From assembly GCA_013368495.1 (NCBI GenBank), contig LUCH01000160.1:62001-126000 (forward strand): a DNA stretch of 64,000 nt, read 5' to 3'. The stretch is from Paragonimus heterotremus (Eukaryota; Platyhelminthes; Trematoda; Plagiorchiida; Troglotrematidae). The notes under the pieces are model-generated. The model ran no database searches and was not told where the DNA came from. It saw only the letters and a list, made by a program, of their open reading frames with translations. Both the position numbers and the translations under genes were made by a program. Below, piece after piece: positions 14,505 to 26,617 of this stretch. Position 1 is the stretch's first letter; the number at the start of each line of letters is the position of its first letter.

Positions 14505-14615
14505 CTTCGAAAGGAAGCACTAGACTAGAGAGACTAGAGCTCATCAGTAGTGCACATCCTTGCGCGGTTCGGAGTTCACACTCTCATCCTCGTGCTTGTG
14601 AGACTAGCGTGTTAA
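14505..14615 (-). mobile_element. Hammerhead SINE copy (HH-6)
   Basis: The reverse complement reads GCAAGGATGTGCACTA, then CTGATGA (box 1 perfect), GCTCTAGTCTCTCTAGTC and TAGTGC. Helix II plus the GAAA box are collapsed by a deletion, but stem I (GCACTA/TAGTGC) is perfect. Confidence 0.65.
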
Positions 14616-15756
14616 CCACAACATCGGCAACACCACAGTAGGGATGATCGAATAATAAAATCCAAACGCTCAACCACAACCTTGTATGAATAGTGTTCGG
14701 TTCCCAAATTTGAAATAAGCTAAATCCCAGAACCTTCACTACTGATTTTTCAGCGTTGGTTCTCTCTGTTCTATAGAGGTTCTGTGAATAACTCCAAACG
14801 CCTCATACATGTGCAGGTTGTCAGTGTATTAAGTAACACATTACTCTGTTCCAGGAAAGCATAATTTTATGATCTCTCTCATGTAAGCTTAAGTTCATAT
14901 CATGAACATGTTATGCATTCACTCACTCAGCATAAGTAAAGAAATTCGATACTGATTGCGTCAGCAACTTTGGCCAACAGAGAGCCGGTGCGTAACGTTT
15001 GTTCAACAATGTTTCGGAGACCGTCAACAGCTTAGGGTTACGGTTGCACAATAGGATCATGCACGCAGTGACGGGGTCAACCACGTGAAATGGTGCGATT
15101 AGGTGTTTCTCGATTGAAGACGCCGGATTTCTCTTCGGGTGTTAGTTTACTGACACGCGTTGAGTCATCGTTTGTACCAGCCACTTGGGGATGTGCTCCG
15201 CCTTCCTTTGTCATAAGTTTTGGTCCGTTCTGCAAATATATGAGTCACCGCAACTGCAAGTGAGCTGGTAGATAACATGAGAGGCAGAGGTTTCAGAGAA
15301 AGGACGATCGAGGCAGTGGATACTGATCCTGCGGGTGGAAAGCAATAAGCGCAATTCCGTCGCGGATATGTGCGACCAGTGGCTGATTTCATCTTTCGAC
15401 TTACACCGGTAATATTGTGGTCACTTGTGTAAGGAAACGTCCTATTGCGCAGGTTGTTGACGTTCTCCGAGGCATTGCTGAACAAACTTCACACACCGGC
15501 CCTCCGTTGGCAATCAGTTTCGTTACTGTGACAGTGAACCATGATTGCACTCATGTGGTGTTCGTTCATTTCACTGTTTTCTCGCTACGCGCTTAACCGA
15601 AGGTTTTGTGCAATCGACTGGTGAGAATAAACAAAATGCTTGCATCTGGTAATGTGTATCTTTTTGTCGTTTTGATGAACTGCATTAAGAAAACCCAATG
15701 TTTTAAATTCGGTGCTATTGCCTCTTAGTGCCGATTACCCGTGTGAGCAATGATGA

Positions 15757-16080
15757 ATGCCAGTTATTCATCATCTCGCATTTGCTCCTACATGTAACCC
15801 CATCGACTTAATTCGCCATTCGCCCGATGTAGATCAACCCTCTATTAGTATACGCAAAGAGAAAAGATGGTCCATTCGGAAACAAATTCTTAATGACTAT
15901 ATTGTCCACCTTTTTTCTCTAGTCAAGGATGTACTGGCCAAGCAAACTGTTTCAGCCATTTACGATCGAGTGTTTGGTGAACGAATGGAAACGGATCGAT
16001 CGTTTGAGGATGGAGAATACTCACTGATAACTGATATTTTCCAATACTTTGAGAGTAACAGAAAGATAGTCTGTTGTTGA
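15757..16080 (+). other. Unassigned 107-codon open frame
   Basis: Opens with ATG right after an in-frame TGA and runs to TGA at 16078-16080. It has a charged, helix-like composition: RKEKRWSIRKQILNDYIVH, LFSLVKDVLAKQTVSAIYD and SFEDGEYSLITDIFQYFES, ending VCC. It is longer than most chance frames here and lies in the intron between filamin exons 12 and 13, antisense. No family recognised. The strand opposite has a shorter open frame too, so chance cannot be excluded. Confidence 0.3.
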
Positions 16081-16199
16081 GACGTTAATGAGTTTGAATC
16101 ACGCTCGGTCATTTTTGCTAATCCATGCGCAGATTTCAGGGAACTAACAAAACGAAACCGGTGCATCTGAAAGACACTGTTGTTTCAAGAACAACTCAC

Positions 16200-16373
16200 C
16201 GCCAATATGAGCTGTAAAGGGAGAACCGGGGATGTGACGTTCCATGAATTTGATAGAGATTGTATAATCACCAGGAACCAGCGGAAGATAGCTGACACTA
16301 CACGTACCATTCTTGTTATCGTTGCACTGTATTTCGGCTTTGGATGGTCCTTCAACTGATAACGACAAACCAC
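16200..16373 (-). CDS. FLN: Filamin exon 12: rest of R17
   Basis: Reads GGLSLSVEGPSKAEIQCNDN, KNGTCSVSYLPLVPGDYTIS and HIPGSPFTAHIGG. EGPSKAEI, NGTCSVSYLP and VPGDY are R17 hallmarks and make this one of the best conserved blocks of the gene. The acceptor CATTCTTGTCAG precedes GTGGTTTG and the donor GTGAGT follows GGCG. It is 174 nt with one base left over. Residues 956-1013. Only 318 bp of intron separate it from the preceding exon. Confidence 0.97.
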
Positions 16374-16691
16374 CTGACAAGAATGAACACAAAAATATCA
16401 TGCAAGACTGTCTAACGGTGATAACTGGCTCAAACCAAGAAGTGCTTGAACAAAAAGCTGTCACCAACACACTCATTAACACATAAAAACCAACTGTCTT
16501 CAAAATCCGTAACATTGATTGGCACGTTTTGAATCAAGGGTTTGGGTAAGTGAATATCCAATTGGAATTCTGCTACGTAGAGGAATCCGTTGTCATCTGC
16601 AGTTTAATGGATACGTAAATATAAATGTGGTCATGCATTCCAGTGAAAAATGAAGTTATACGGGACCATTTGGAACTGTCTAATGAATTAC

Positions 16692-16961
16692 CTGCACCAG
16701 CCTCTTTGGTCACCAGAGTGAAGTCGGCCAGTTCACCAGCTCTACCATAGGATAACCCTGGCCCGTAAGCCGTCACAATACCTGAACCGACAGCTTCCAC
16801 ATAGAACCGGAACGGGCTGCCAGGAATCGGTTGACCGTTATAAGTGATTTCTAATTCATGCAATCCAGGTTCGTTTGGCTGGAATTGGGCAGTTACCGTT
16901 CCGTCACCATTATCGATCAATGTGGGTTGCATTGTACGACCCGACGGTGTGCGAACCAATC
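16692..16961 (-). CDS. FLN: Filamin exon 11: R16 and first half of R17
   Basis: Reads GLVRTPSGRTMQPTLIDNGD, GTVTAQFQPNEPGLHELEI, NGQPIPGSPFRFYVEAVGSG, IVTAYGPGLSYGRAGELADF and TLVTKEAGAG. It is near-identical in layout to vertebrate R16 (V-R-x-PSGK...QPTI.DN.DGTVTV) and the R17 start (GHVTAYGPGL). The acceptor CATTGTGCAG precedes GATTGG and the donor GTAATT follows GTGCAG. It is 270 nt with one base left over. Residues 866-955. R17 is a partner-binding repeat in vertebrates (platelet GPIb, integrin regions). Confidence 0.97.
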
Positions 16962-19900
16962 CTGCACAATGTAATGATAGGAAAAACATAGTTTTAAATA
17001 GAGCTTAAAGTGGTTCGTGTAAAAGGGAACACTGTGTATGACTGCTCTGACTACATGTCATTCACTTTTGTAATGACTTCCAATGAAAATCTTCAGTTTA
17101 CTACTCTAGAATATACCGTTCTGATCAGTAGCTTTCTCCGAATACCCCTGTTGACACCTAATACAACTGGGGTCAATCGAGTCGATGGGCAACTCGTACC
17201 ATCCGAATGAATCTATGGTAGGCACACATCTGTTAAGTTAGGCCGTTATCAGTGCAACAGTTAAGGGGAAGTCTTATATTTCCGTGAAGCGAACCGTGTT
17301 CAGACCATGTGTATACTCCGTTACTGGTTAATTAAATCTGATTTACCATGTTTCCGTTGCCGTGGAAAGCGGGTATGTGCACTTAATATTTGTGACTGAT
17401 TTGACAAAAATGCACCAATAGAACTGCCGTGAAAAGTAAATACTATACGAACATTGTGCAATCGACGGACCGACTGGTCGCTCAGTTGTTGGGAGGTTTC
17501 TGTTAAGCATGGATGTACAATGAAACTGAATGTCACTTTTCGTATGCAAATCCACAGTTATTTCTAGGCATGTGCAACTAACACGGAATAACGAAGGAAG
17601 CAACTACTCTGAAAGGATGTTGCGGAGATCAGTGTATGCCAACTCTGTGCATGTTGATCAGGTGCCAAGGCAGTTCCGTTTGTATACAACTATTCTAATT
17701 ATTCTGTATTAATTACTAGACCCTAATGGAAGGAACTTTATAATGTTAAAGAGAACCAGAGGGATCAGTGATGGTGTCCTCGCAAAACTTTAATCCGTGT
17801 TTGTCGATATGTCTACGTAGAACATAGACATCTGTGTTGCGTTCACAAGGCAACTTGCATTAAGGATTATTTTATTGTACAGGGGGTCACATAATATGCA
17901 CGAATGGCTGGCCACGTCGGTATCCGTAATTACCAGTCACAATGACCGAAGACATAACTTTGCAGCAATATCTGTGGTTAAACTTATACACATACCATCT
18001 GAATTAAACTGGAATCAATGCGAATACTCAACCTGTTAATACTGTGCGGGATTCTGCTTAGTCACATCCACCTGTTGACAGACCATAAACGGATGTGATC
18101 ACACCCGGTCTGACGCAGAAACACTACTCCATGAAAGCGGGCGTTTAACGCGCTATTCTCGCCGTGATCAACATGCAGTAGCTGAATGGGCAATTAGCTC
18201 GCCCATGTGTGATGATCCCGTCCTTATTGTAAGGTCATTTTACAAATTATGTAATACATATCCGTGCTATAAGCAGCTCATTACGTGTGAAACAGAATCG
18301 GATGCCCGTTTGCACAAAATTTCTACTTCCCGAACAGTTGCGTGATTCCGCCTAATCAGTTTTTCAAACACATGCTCACATACATTCAAACAAGTTCAGC
18401 CCTAAACTACGCCATTAGGTGTGGCTACATGAGCTTCTACCGAGTACAAAGAGAACCATCAAAGTTATAAGCAATTAGCATTTTACAGATACAGTCTATT
18501 CAGTGAATGCGACACTTTTTATTGCTCGAGAACGCGTTGAACCGGTGTTGAAGATGATCACACGAACAATTACGTGCCAATTGGCATCCGTGTACCACTC
18601 GATGTAGTGACCAGAGCTTTCAGAACCAGCTACAGTCCGGTTGAGCTCTCAGTTTTTCAGTTGCTTGTATACATTTTTAGTGGTTTACACTTCTGACCTT
18701 TCCCTCTGTAATGTCTAATCACATTGATTTTATGCGGTTAGTCCTTCCTAAGCCTCCGACTTTAATTAACAAGCTTTAGTTCATCCGCTTGAGCTCGGAT
18801 GATTCGAATGCAGTTGAAACATTCTTTTCCCGTCAGGAATTTGAATGTACAGATAGTGAACTAAGAATCCATGATGTATGTCCGTTTAATTTTTACAACT
18901 GCATACGACAGATCGTCTATATATCAATGTAAGGAATGATATGAGATGGCAGAGAAACCTAATGTCACAGCTCACAATCATTGTCATTATCATGATAGTG
19001 ACAACCCCAAAACCAACACAAGTTTAAATTTTCTGATAATAACAGCTTCAATAAAGCGTAGTTTTCGGCTGTGCGGTTTTGAGTGTGTAACGTAAAGTGC
19101 CGTCGTAGGATCGCATTCGTGTTGTCACTAGAACATGACGTGCACTGGGTACTGCAAACTGCTTGCTTCTATGTGTGGATGTGACTCCAAGCGTTTGCAT
19201 CACCTGTTACGTGATCCACTTCGGAATGCGCTCCGTAATCCGAGTTTGCAATCGACATTCAGGTCTGCCTACGCAAGATGTTCTGCATCTATATTGAAGT
19301 TCGTTGACAACACTGGAGCTGGCTAGCTCAGGTACCGGTTGATTCATAAGGAGAGTTGGAATTCGCAATGTTTTGAACATAATTACTAGGAAGTTCGCAC
19401 TGTACGTACTTGCAGCAGGATTAACCGGACGACGATGAATTAGCTGTCCAACATCAGTGCCCTTAAAGAAAGGAAGGACTACCGGTCTTTTTGATACTGT
19501 GTCAGGTCGAATTCTGACGTCAAGAGGCTGTTTCAATGTTGTTTAAGATAATCGTTTAACTGTAGGGTGGTCTGTAGCAATACCATCTCTCCTTGAGCTA
19601 TATCTTGAGTGAAACATCAGTGGATAGGCATTCCGTGTTATGTACTTGTTATGTACTGTGCTCTGTTTTGCTGAAGCCGCTACTATTCGAAAGTTCAAGA
19701 GTATGTGGTGCGTTCAGAAACGACTTTTTTTGTTTTTTAGTTTCGTCGCTACCGTGGTAGTGACACTAATTATGTACTCTGACCGTTGGCTTTCTCTGGT
19801 ATCTTATTTCATTCCTCATATTGATACATAAACGAACTGTTGTATATACTGGTAAAGATGCAGCGAAATTTGTCCAGGCATAACTACTGAAATATCAATC

Positions 19901-20044
19901 AATTTTCTTTTATATTCGAATGCAATTATTCCAGTTTAAGTAACCGAACATCGATATCTTATGACACCAAGGAGCTGATCAGGTGAGAGCTACTAATTGC
20001 ATTAAACCACAATATCAACCATGTTATGAACATGATGCACTCAC
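16962..20044 (-). other. Filamin intron 10-11
   Basis: 3.1 kb. Penelope-like fragment at 19100-19545; the rest shows nothing. Confidence 0.8.
19100..19545 (-). mobile_element. Penelope-like fragment: RT C-terminus, linker and GIY-YIG start
   Basis: Minus strand, one open frame of 109 codons (19207-19536): KRPVVLPFFKGTDVGQLIHR, LRIPTLLMNQPVPELASSSV, NELQYRCRTSCVGRPECRL and QTRITERIPKWIT. This order (RT end IPF-KG, linker with a TSRIPT-like run, then C...YVGR...RL..RI.EHIPKW) is diagnostic. GIY-YIG residues are altered (SCVGRP). The remainder, with SARHVLVTT, is frameshifted below 19207. It lies in the filamin hinge-R16 intron, same strand as filamin. Confidence 0.8.
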
Positions 20045-20180
20045 CCTGCACCTGGCTGAAAGTTGGACCAACAGGCAGCTTGAAATCGACCGGATGATAA
20101 CCCGTAACCATGGTCGAGGAGTGCAGTGACTGAGTGGTCACGTGGTGCACACGTTCCTCTTGAACATATGTCGGTGGTTG
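20045..20180 (-). CDS. FLN: Filamin exon 10: hinge-1 segment and start of R16
   Basis: Encodes a low-complexity linker, QPPTYVQEERVHHVTTQS, then LHSSTMVTGYHPVDFKLPV and GPTFSQVQ. Its place between R15 and R16 is exactly that of vertebrate hinge 1, and HPVDFKLPVGPTFSQ aligns with the RPFDLVIPF strand that opens R16. The acceptor CAAACATCAAG precedes CAACCACC and the donor GTGAGT follows CAGG. It is 136 nt, phase 0 in, one base out. Residues 821-865. The hinge is Ser/Thr/His-rich with few hydrophobic residues. Whether it is protease-sensitive as in vertebrates cannot be read from sequence. Confidence 0.88.
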
Positions 20181-20939
20181 CTTGATGTTTGTATGAAAAG
20201 TGAGAGGAAATGTGAGATTAAGAACGGCCCTATACGGATTCTCGATGTAAATATTATTGAGATCAAATGATAGAATTAAATGTAATACATGTGACATCTG
20301 GTCATTTATTCGAAAGACTAGTTTAGTGTTTCATTGTGCCGAAACTACTTTAACAACTGACAGATAAACTCAATTTGATCAGATATCTACGCTTCTGACT
20401 GAGATTCATTTTAGCTCGTCTACGGGTTAGAAGTACGGGGAATAAACTCCCATTGACCTCCAGTTCGTCTAGATTCTGATTTACAGCGAACAGATGTTCA
20501 TTTCAAACCAGAACAACCCCCCAGTTACGCATTAACACTGATGTGACACAAACCTATACACTTCATTGACTGTTATAGCGGAAAATTGAAATCACCACGA
20601 CGTACACCATTTTGTTTCAGTTGTCTCACTTTCTGTTTTCCTATTCCTTATAGAACATGATGTCAACATCATACCAGTCCATCAAACACTTAAGACTGTC
20701 ATGTAAGAGGCTAATCATTATGTATACTTTCGTTCATTGATCTGTATGTTAAGTGTCACGTTCCTACTCGAACTGTGTGTTCCGTCTCCTCGGTGGCCTG
20801 CTGCATTTTGGCAACCACGCCACGTTGGCTTGTTTTAACGAGGCCAAATAATGCGTAAACCATTGCGAACACTTGGTTAATACCGCTTTATATACACTGA
20901 ACATCACTCAAAACTTATCGTAGCTGTCGCATTCCCATA

Positions 20940-21075
20940 GTCTTTCCAGTCGGTCCCTTTCGAAAAAAAGCACTAGACTTTAGTTTCCCTCTCACTAGAG
21001 CTTGCCAATAGTGCATATTCTTGCATATCCTTATGAATGATGTCCAGTGAAAACCAAAATCCTCATTACTCATCA
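20940..21075 (-). mobile_element. Hammerhead SINE copy (HH-7)
   Basis: The reverse complement reads AAGAATATGCACTA, TTGGCAA (box 1 lost), GCTCTAGTGAGAGG, GAAA, CTAAAGTC, TAGTGC. Stem I is a perfect six pairs and the GTC site is kept. Hammerhead region 20970-21014. Confidence 0.65.
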
Positions 21076-21359
21076 GTACTATGGGTTGGTTTGATCGAGC
21101 ACTCCTAGACCCGCACGCTGCAGTCATACACGCGGGCTATACATACGCGCACACACAAAAAAAACAACTTCTTTGCACGCACCCAATGCCTGCGACACCA
21201 CTAGCACTGGTCAGTTCACGTAGGCCTTGGAACACTGGGGCCAGTGTTCATTTGAACGGGACGTAGTATAACGCAACGTGCTGCCGTATTATTCTCGACA
21301 GTTTGCTTTTCGACTTTCTAAGTCTCTGGTCCATGCTTGCATTTGCTGTTTCCTTTTTC

Positions 21360-21450
21360 ACGACTATCGTCAGAACCCCTACTTCGGAAGAAGGCTGTCT
21401 TCCAGTCTCTCCACGTTGCACATAGTTGGTTTACGAGTATAACGGGTAGT
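21360..21450 (-). repeat. Dispersed repeat shared with 38785-38875
   Basis: The reverse complement carries CCGTTATACTCGTAAACCAA, then CTATG, GTGGAGAGACTGGAAGACAG and CTTCTTCCGAAGTAG. The 38.8-kb copy reads CCGTTATACCTGTGGACCAA, CTATG, GCGGAGACACCGGGGGTCAG and CTTCTGAAGTAG. A shorter relative may lie near 47130-47165. Class unknown. Confidence 0.55.
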
Positions 21451-23959
21451 CGAAGCCAGAACGTCCGGCTGGCCTTTTACGCTATTCAAGTCAGGAAGTA
21501 AAGAACAATCAAACAAATAACCAGTATCCATCCAGCTTTGAAGTAAAGCACCTAAACTGGAAGATCAGATACATGGTGGCATCTCTCCATTCCGCTCTCT
21601 ATTAGTAAGGTTCACTGTTCACTACTGGACCAGTCGGATTATGTAAGATTACTATCAATAAAAATGATTGTATCAGTTTGGTTCGATCACGATATTCTCC
21701 TTACTACATACGACGGACGTTGAAGTTCAAGATATAGTTCGGAGCTATCCGAATTACGATTATTATATGTATCGTTTTTGTAAACGGAGACATTTTAATT
21801 TACCCCATATTTTGAATGTAGGAATAATTTCATGTTTTAAAAATCAGCATTGAGAATATACAAAAGAGTTACTTAACTTACCATATCCGCCATAAGTTCG
21901 TCAGCCGTAACAGCCTAAAAAAAGTTTATATCGGACTCAATGTTAGGACATTTATTCAACAGAGAGCATACCAACTGATTAAATTTAAAGAACCGTCTTC
22001 GACAAACTTATGATTTACTTATTCTTTTGTCATGGCTACCAGTCTTTCACAGAGGACTACTTGTTCAGTCTAGCATTGTTAATATGGTAATCTTCACCAG
22101 AGGGAGAATCTGCAGTCCACACACATCGACTGCACCGATAAAAAGTTGTTTTGATTGTTTGTACAGTACATCCAGCTCTTTGAATGCCATGCAATCTATG
22201 CCACATTGCGTACTGGGTTTCTAAAATCCACAAACTCATGGTGATGACAATGAAACAGTTTCTGTATACTAAAGTGCCTTCTATTGAGTGAAAAGCTTGT
22301 GTCTATTTCCATGTTGTCAGACTTATTTCGTACATACCTTGAGAAAACATTCGTACAGCAGCTCATCTTTGTTATGGGATGTATACTATTTCCGCCTAAT
22401 AAATTTTGTTTAAGACCTCTCATTTTCATCTCAAAGTATGCCAATAGAATACAGGCATTTTAGTAGAGGTGTTGCACCTCTTCCAAAGGGGATAATGTGG
22501 GTACATTGCTTTGCGATCTTGGACTCTTAGATGAGTCAAACATGGAGTCACGCAAACAAGTGAGATCGCAGTCATGTCTGAAAACAAGGAGTGTACACCG
22601 TCCACTGCACATCACATTCTATTGGTGAATCTCCAGTATGCGCCAGCGACCGCATTACCTATTTTGCTGTCAACGTTCTATTGTTTACCACGGAGCTGTA
22701 AGAAAGATTTTTGCCGTCCGTAAGTTCAAGCACGTGTTTTTATTATCAAAAATACAGTTGTTTGCAGAGTGTTAGTGATTGTAACTGTGGGCTCTGAAGC
22801 TTGGGCTTTCATGGTTGTTCCTCTTTGTTCGTGAGTGGCTATAAACTGTCTGCTGTTTGCATTCGTAAAGATGCGGCCAAATATGTCCGGACAAAAATGA
22901 TAAGGTACCAGCATTCTGCTTCACTTATGCAAAAATCTTCTATGTCTGATTCAACCTCAGTTGAACACACTGAAATTTACAGCTTCTGGTAGTCGGAAAA
23001 AATACCTACTGCTGGGTGTACAATGGGTGATGAGTCGGTGGTCAGGCACGTTGAGAACTGTCTAATTTGAATAAACTTTGCTCGCCTGACATTTACCTCT
23101 GAGTGAAACTGGAAATTTGATTTGCAGAGTATGTCACTGCATGATCTGTACTGTAGAGCTTGGTTGGTCCTGTGAAAATGTATACAGCGGTTACTTGTGT
23201 TTGTAGGTCAAAACGCGAAGTTGTTTATCATTTGTCTAATAACTACGTACACACAAAATTCGTTTCGCGACCAGCTGAAGACTAGTTGACACGTTTTGTC
23301 TACAGACAGACGTGTGTTCAGAATTGATATTACCTCAAGGCGGTGACTTGCTGTTTTATAGGGAGAATTAATGAAAGGTTTGTCAACTGTTTCTCATAAC
23401 GGGTTACCCGATTGGAAACGATGCAAGATTATAGAAACTATTGGTTATGAATGTCATCTAACTCGAACTGTACAAATTATTAGTTGCCTGATTGTCAGAC
23501 CACTCTGTCATCTACGTACAACCGGATTTCGCGAGTGGTGACATGAGAACTACATCTGTTGTACGTGTTCGCATAATCTTTTTATCGACTTTATCTGCGC
23601 CTTTGTTTGAAAATACACCCGACTGTGGACCTCACCGGTTACCATGACAACATACAGGAGCGCACCGCCTCTCTCTCATTTTGGTCAACCGATAGATTAA
23701 TCTAACAGTTAAATAGTTTACCTCCGGGTTCCTACCAACCTTTCAACATCGAACGTATTGCTTCTTACCTAGCATGTATGTTACTAATCCTACACCGTCA
23801 AAATCTACCCTCTGGGGGCTGTCTTCGTTATATATTTGCTGATCTTTCCAACCTTATCTGTGAGTAGTGCCATTTTTGTGAATACCCATTTTTGTTCCAA
23901 CCGTACATATACTTCTACGTCTATTTGTTATAATTATAGTCCTAGTTTATTATCACCAC

Positions 23960-24400
23960 ACTCCTGATCGCTTGCCATTACGTCAATTAGACTGCTACAT
24001 GTCTCATTTCCATCTTTGTAGCCTTTTACTATCCGCATTCTTCTGTACTGAAAATATTGTTTCTTTACAAAGTTTTCAGCAGTTCTTTATAAAGACGTCA
24101 CGCTGGCAAAAACACGAACACATCCCATGTGCGATAAATTTTCCAGCACATTTTCGATAAATGTTATTGTCTGTAAACCTTTATCGAGTTCAACAGTATT
24201 TCTGAGGAAATACTCTTTGATCCGATCATTTTTTCTGGTGCCCCGTATGTCACAACTTTCTCAACTTACGCTACAATGTAAGGACTTGCAAAGCTCATCT
24301 CCAGACTCACACTCTACCTTGGCTGATTTCTTTACGTTAGGACTTATTCCTCGACTGATTCCATCCGGCAGCTTTTGTTCTATGTGAAGAGCTCTTCCCC
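23960..24400 (-). mobile_element. Possible Penelope-like RT middle segment (weak)
   Basis: Minus strand 24390-24060 reads QKLPDGISRGISPNVKKSA, and further on RIKEYFLRNTVELDKGLQT then ITFIENVLENLSHMG, with stops between. DGISRGISPN could be the RT motif DGISMGSPLGP, and the second run the L...N...LQ.ITF..E segment before FLDV. The order suits a Penelope-like RT but the match is weak and no YVDD box is seen. Confidence 0.3.
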
Positions 24401-25046
24401 ACTATAACATCAGCTGTACAAGCTTGACTTGAGACAGAGTTAACACAACCGGTAGTATGTAATAGATACTAGGTAGGACGGGAAATCATACAAGAATGCC
24501 TACCAATTCGACTCTTTACCTTATAAGTCCAAATAAGAACCGATTCGATTGTGATCTGCACTTTTGAGACGTATCATGAGACGTTTACATAACTACGGTG
24601 TCAACGTGATGTGACCGTAGAAAACCTGATGCCTGACATGAAATACATGCCCACCCATACCAGTGAGATGCTGGAAAGTCAGTATATTTTTCAGTCACTA
24701 AAATTACATAATGCTGTTTTCTGTAACTTGAATGGCCATTTATGTTATGTTTGTTGTTCCAGTCTCTCGTGGTCAGAAGAAATACCCCACCCACTTGATC
24801 ATTTAACATAGAAAAGATCCATTTTCTGGAAACTTAAGCATCGGCTGGACCCATACCTGCAATACGAACAACAAGCATAAATGCGGCAGGCACTCTACCG
24901 GCTCAACGAATAAGCCACTACTCAATTATGTGGTCTACTGCGGAGCAGCTGGTTACGTAGTGTTTAGTACTACTCGGTGTTATAAAACTCCACCAATTTA
25001 AACATATTTGCTTGTGATCACGCTATTGGAAATATGCCTGACTTAC

Positions 25047-25291
25047 CCGTTGATTGAACCGTCCATTGGGCACAAGCTCTCCGCCGAATCTGACTTCGAC
25101 CAGGTAATCTCCTCGAATTGGAGGAGTGTAATAAATGTGCACTCTGCCATTCTGTGCCTCCTGAATTTCCACATCGGCAGTCGCTCCCGATGGGGTCACT
25201 ATGCGGCAGGTTACCTGACCGATGCCAGCCTGAGATGTATTTAGTGTGATCACGCATTCCTGTCCAACCGGAACGCGACTGTCATTGCCAC
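25047..25291 (-). CDS. FLN: Filamin exon 9: body of R15
   Basis: The split codon gives S, then GNDSRVPVGQECVITLNTSQA, GIGQVTCRIVTPSGA, DVEIQEAQNGRVHIYYTPP and GDYLVEVRFGGELVPNGRF. VGQECVITLNT and the VTC.I.TPSG strand match vertebrate R15 closely. The final strand reads NGRF in place of the usual NSPF, so the conserved Ser-Pro of strand G is lost. The acceptor ATTTTCAG precedes GTGGC and the donor GTAAGT follows CAACGG. It is 245 nt, ending in phase 0. Residues 739-820. Confidence 0.95.
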
Positions 25292-26427
25292 CTGAAAATT
25301 TTCAAGAATTGCCGAAACGTAACTAATAAATTGAGACATGAAACATTTTGTTGTGATGCACCAAGCATACTGAATAACACAGCAGTTTGTAAACCTCAAT
25401 TATTGTATTGTATTCTAGAACACAAACAAGCAATCTGACTGAAATATATTTAACATGATGTGCAGCCTATGAATGTTTTGAATACATATGCTATTTTCAG
25501 AGTGTTATTAATTGTGTCCCAAGTAAACCGCAAAACTTGTTCACACCGGCTGCACTGGCCGATGAGTTGAAGTTTGAATGTCTAAACAGCTGTTTGACGG
25601 TCAGGACTAGCATCTATACTGATATGTCTAGTATTCTACAGAGTCGCTAGTGAATGGACAGTTTTACCGTGTATGTGAATTTACGATGTTCCGGCCGACC
25701 GAAATGTAGTATACCAGTAGAAACAATATTCATTGCTACATGGATAATCACTTCACTAATTTATATGACTTTGTAAAACGCGTCCACAATTCCTTCCTAA
25801 CAGCACCTCTTGAAATCGGACATTTCTCCACTGTCAATCCTCTGACTTCCACAACGACTACTATTTGAATAGCGGCCAAAATCGTGATAGTCTATCACTG
25901 AATTCCTCTCGATACAGCTAGGAACGTTTAGTCCTGCTCAGGGGGTTTTCATGTGTAATCATTTGGTTTTTATGGTTGCCAAAAGGCTAAATCGATTTTC
26001 TGTCTGACTTAGATTTTTGCATACACAGGGAACTGAAATGCGATTTTCATACGCACTGGTCACTCTGTTCAAAGAGCGATCAGCGTTTGAATACAAATAG
26101 GGACACGACTCCAATTAACTGATTGTGCTTTGCCATCTAAAAAAATGTTGAGGACCAGCAAGATGGGATACTTTTTACTTGGAGAATTGATATCGGACGA
26201 TAAATGCTGCATAATTTGATAGCAGGATCCGGTACCCAATATTTCCTCCTTAAGTCTGTTCTAACGAATGCAGCAAATCGGCAGTGATATGAGTCTTTAT
26301 GTCAAATGTAATGAGGCAATAAAAACCATGTTTGACGTCTATTCTAACATTTATAATCCGAAAACCCAGGACGAATACTGTGACAAACTAACAACCAAAG
26401 TCAACCGCCAAGACACCATGAACTTAC
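25292..26427 (-). other. Filamin intron 8-9
   Basis: 1.1 kb; nothing recognised. Confidence 0.8.
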
Positions 26428-26617
26428 TTTCGATGCGACACAAATCGGCCCGACCAGATGGAGCAACCGGCACCAGAAACGGGCTCTCGGTGATCTCCTG
26501 ACCACCAAACTTTACCCGTACTGTGTGCCTGCCGACGATCATTGGACGATAGTGACACGTGTACGTTCCGTCTCCATGATCAACGACTTCCAGTTGCAGT
26601 GGCTGTGCTTCTGGATC
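26428..26617 (-). CDS. FLN: Filamin exon 8: rest of R14 and start of R15
   Basis: Reads DPEAQPLQLEVVDHGDGTYT, CHYRPMIVGRHTVRVKFGG and TESPFLVPVAPSGRADLCRIE. The DPEG-like start, HGDGTYT and FGG...SPF signatures are those of R14. The end, ADLCRIE, parallels the unusual vertebrate R15 start (GDASKC). The acceptor CACATCTAG precedes GATCC and the donor GTAAGT follows CGAAA. It is 190 nt with one base (A) left over. Residues 676-738. Confidence 0.94.

Larger units (their letters stand above)
11357..16199 (-). other. Filamin intron 12-13
   Basis: 4.8 kb. GC-richer block 13640-14280, a hammerhead SINE (14.5 kb), an unexplained GC-richer stretch 14950-15500 and the 107-codon frame at 15757. Confidence 0.75.
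20181..25046 (-). other. Filamin intron 9-10
   Basis: 4.9 kb. Hammerhead SINE (20.94 kb), dispersed repeat (21.36 kb), possible Penelope-like RT (24 kb). A plus-strand 63-codon Ser-rich frame at 22801-22992 is unassigned. Confidence 0.75.
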
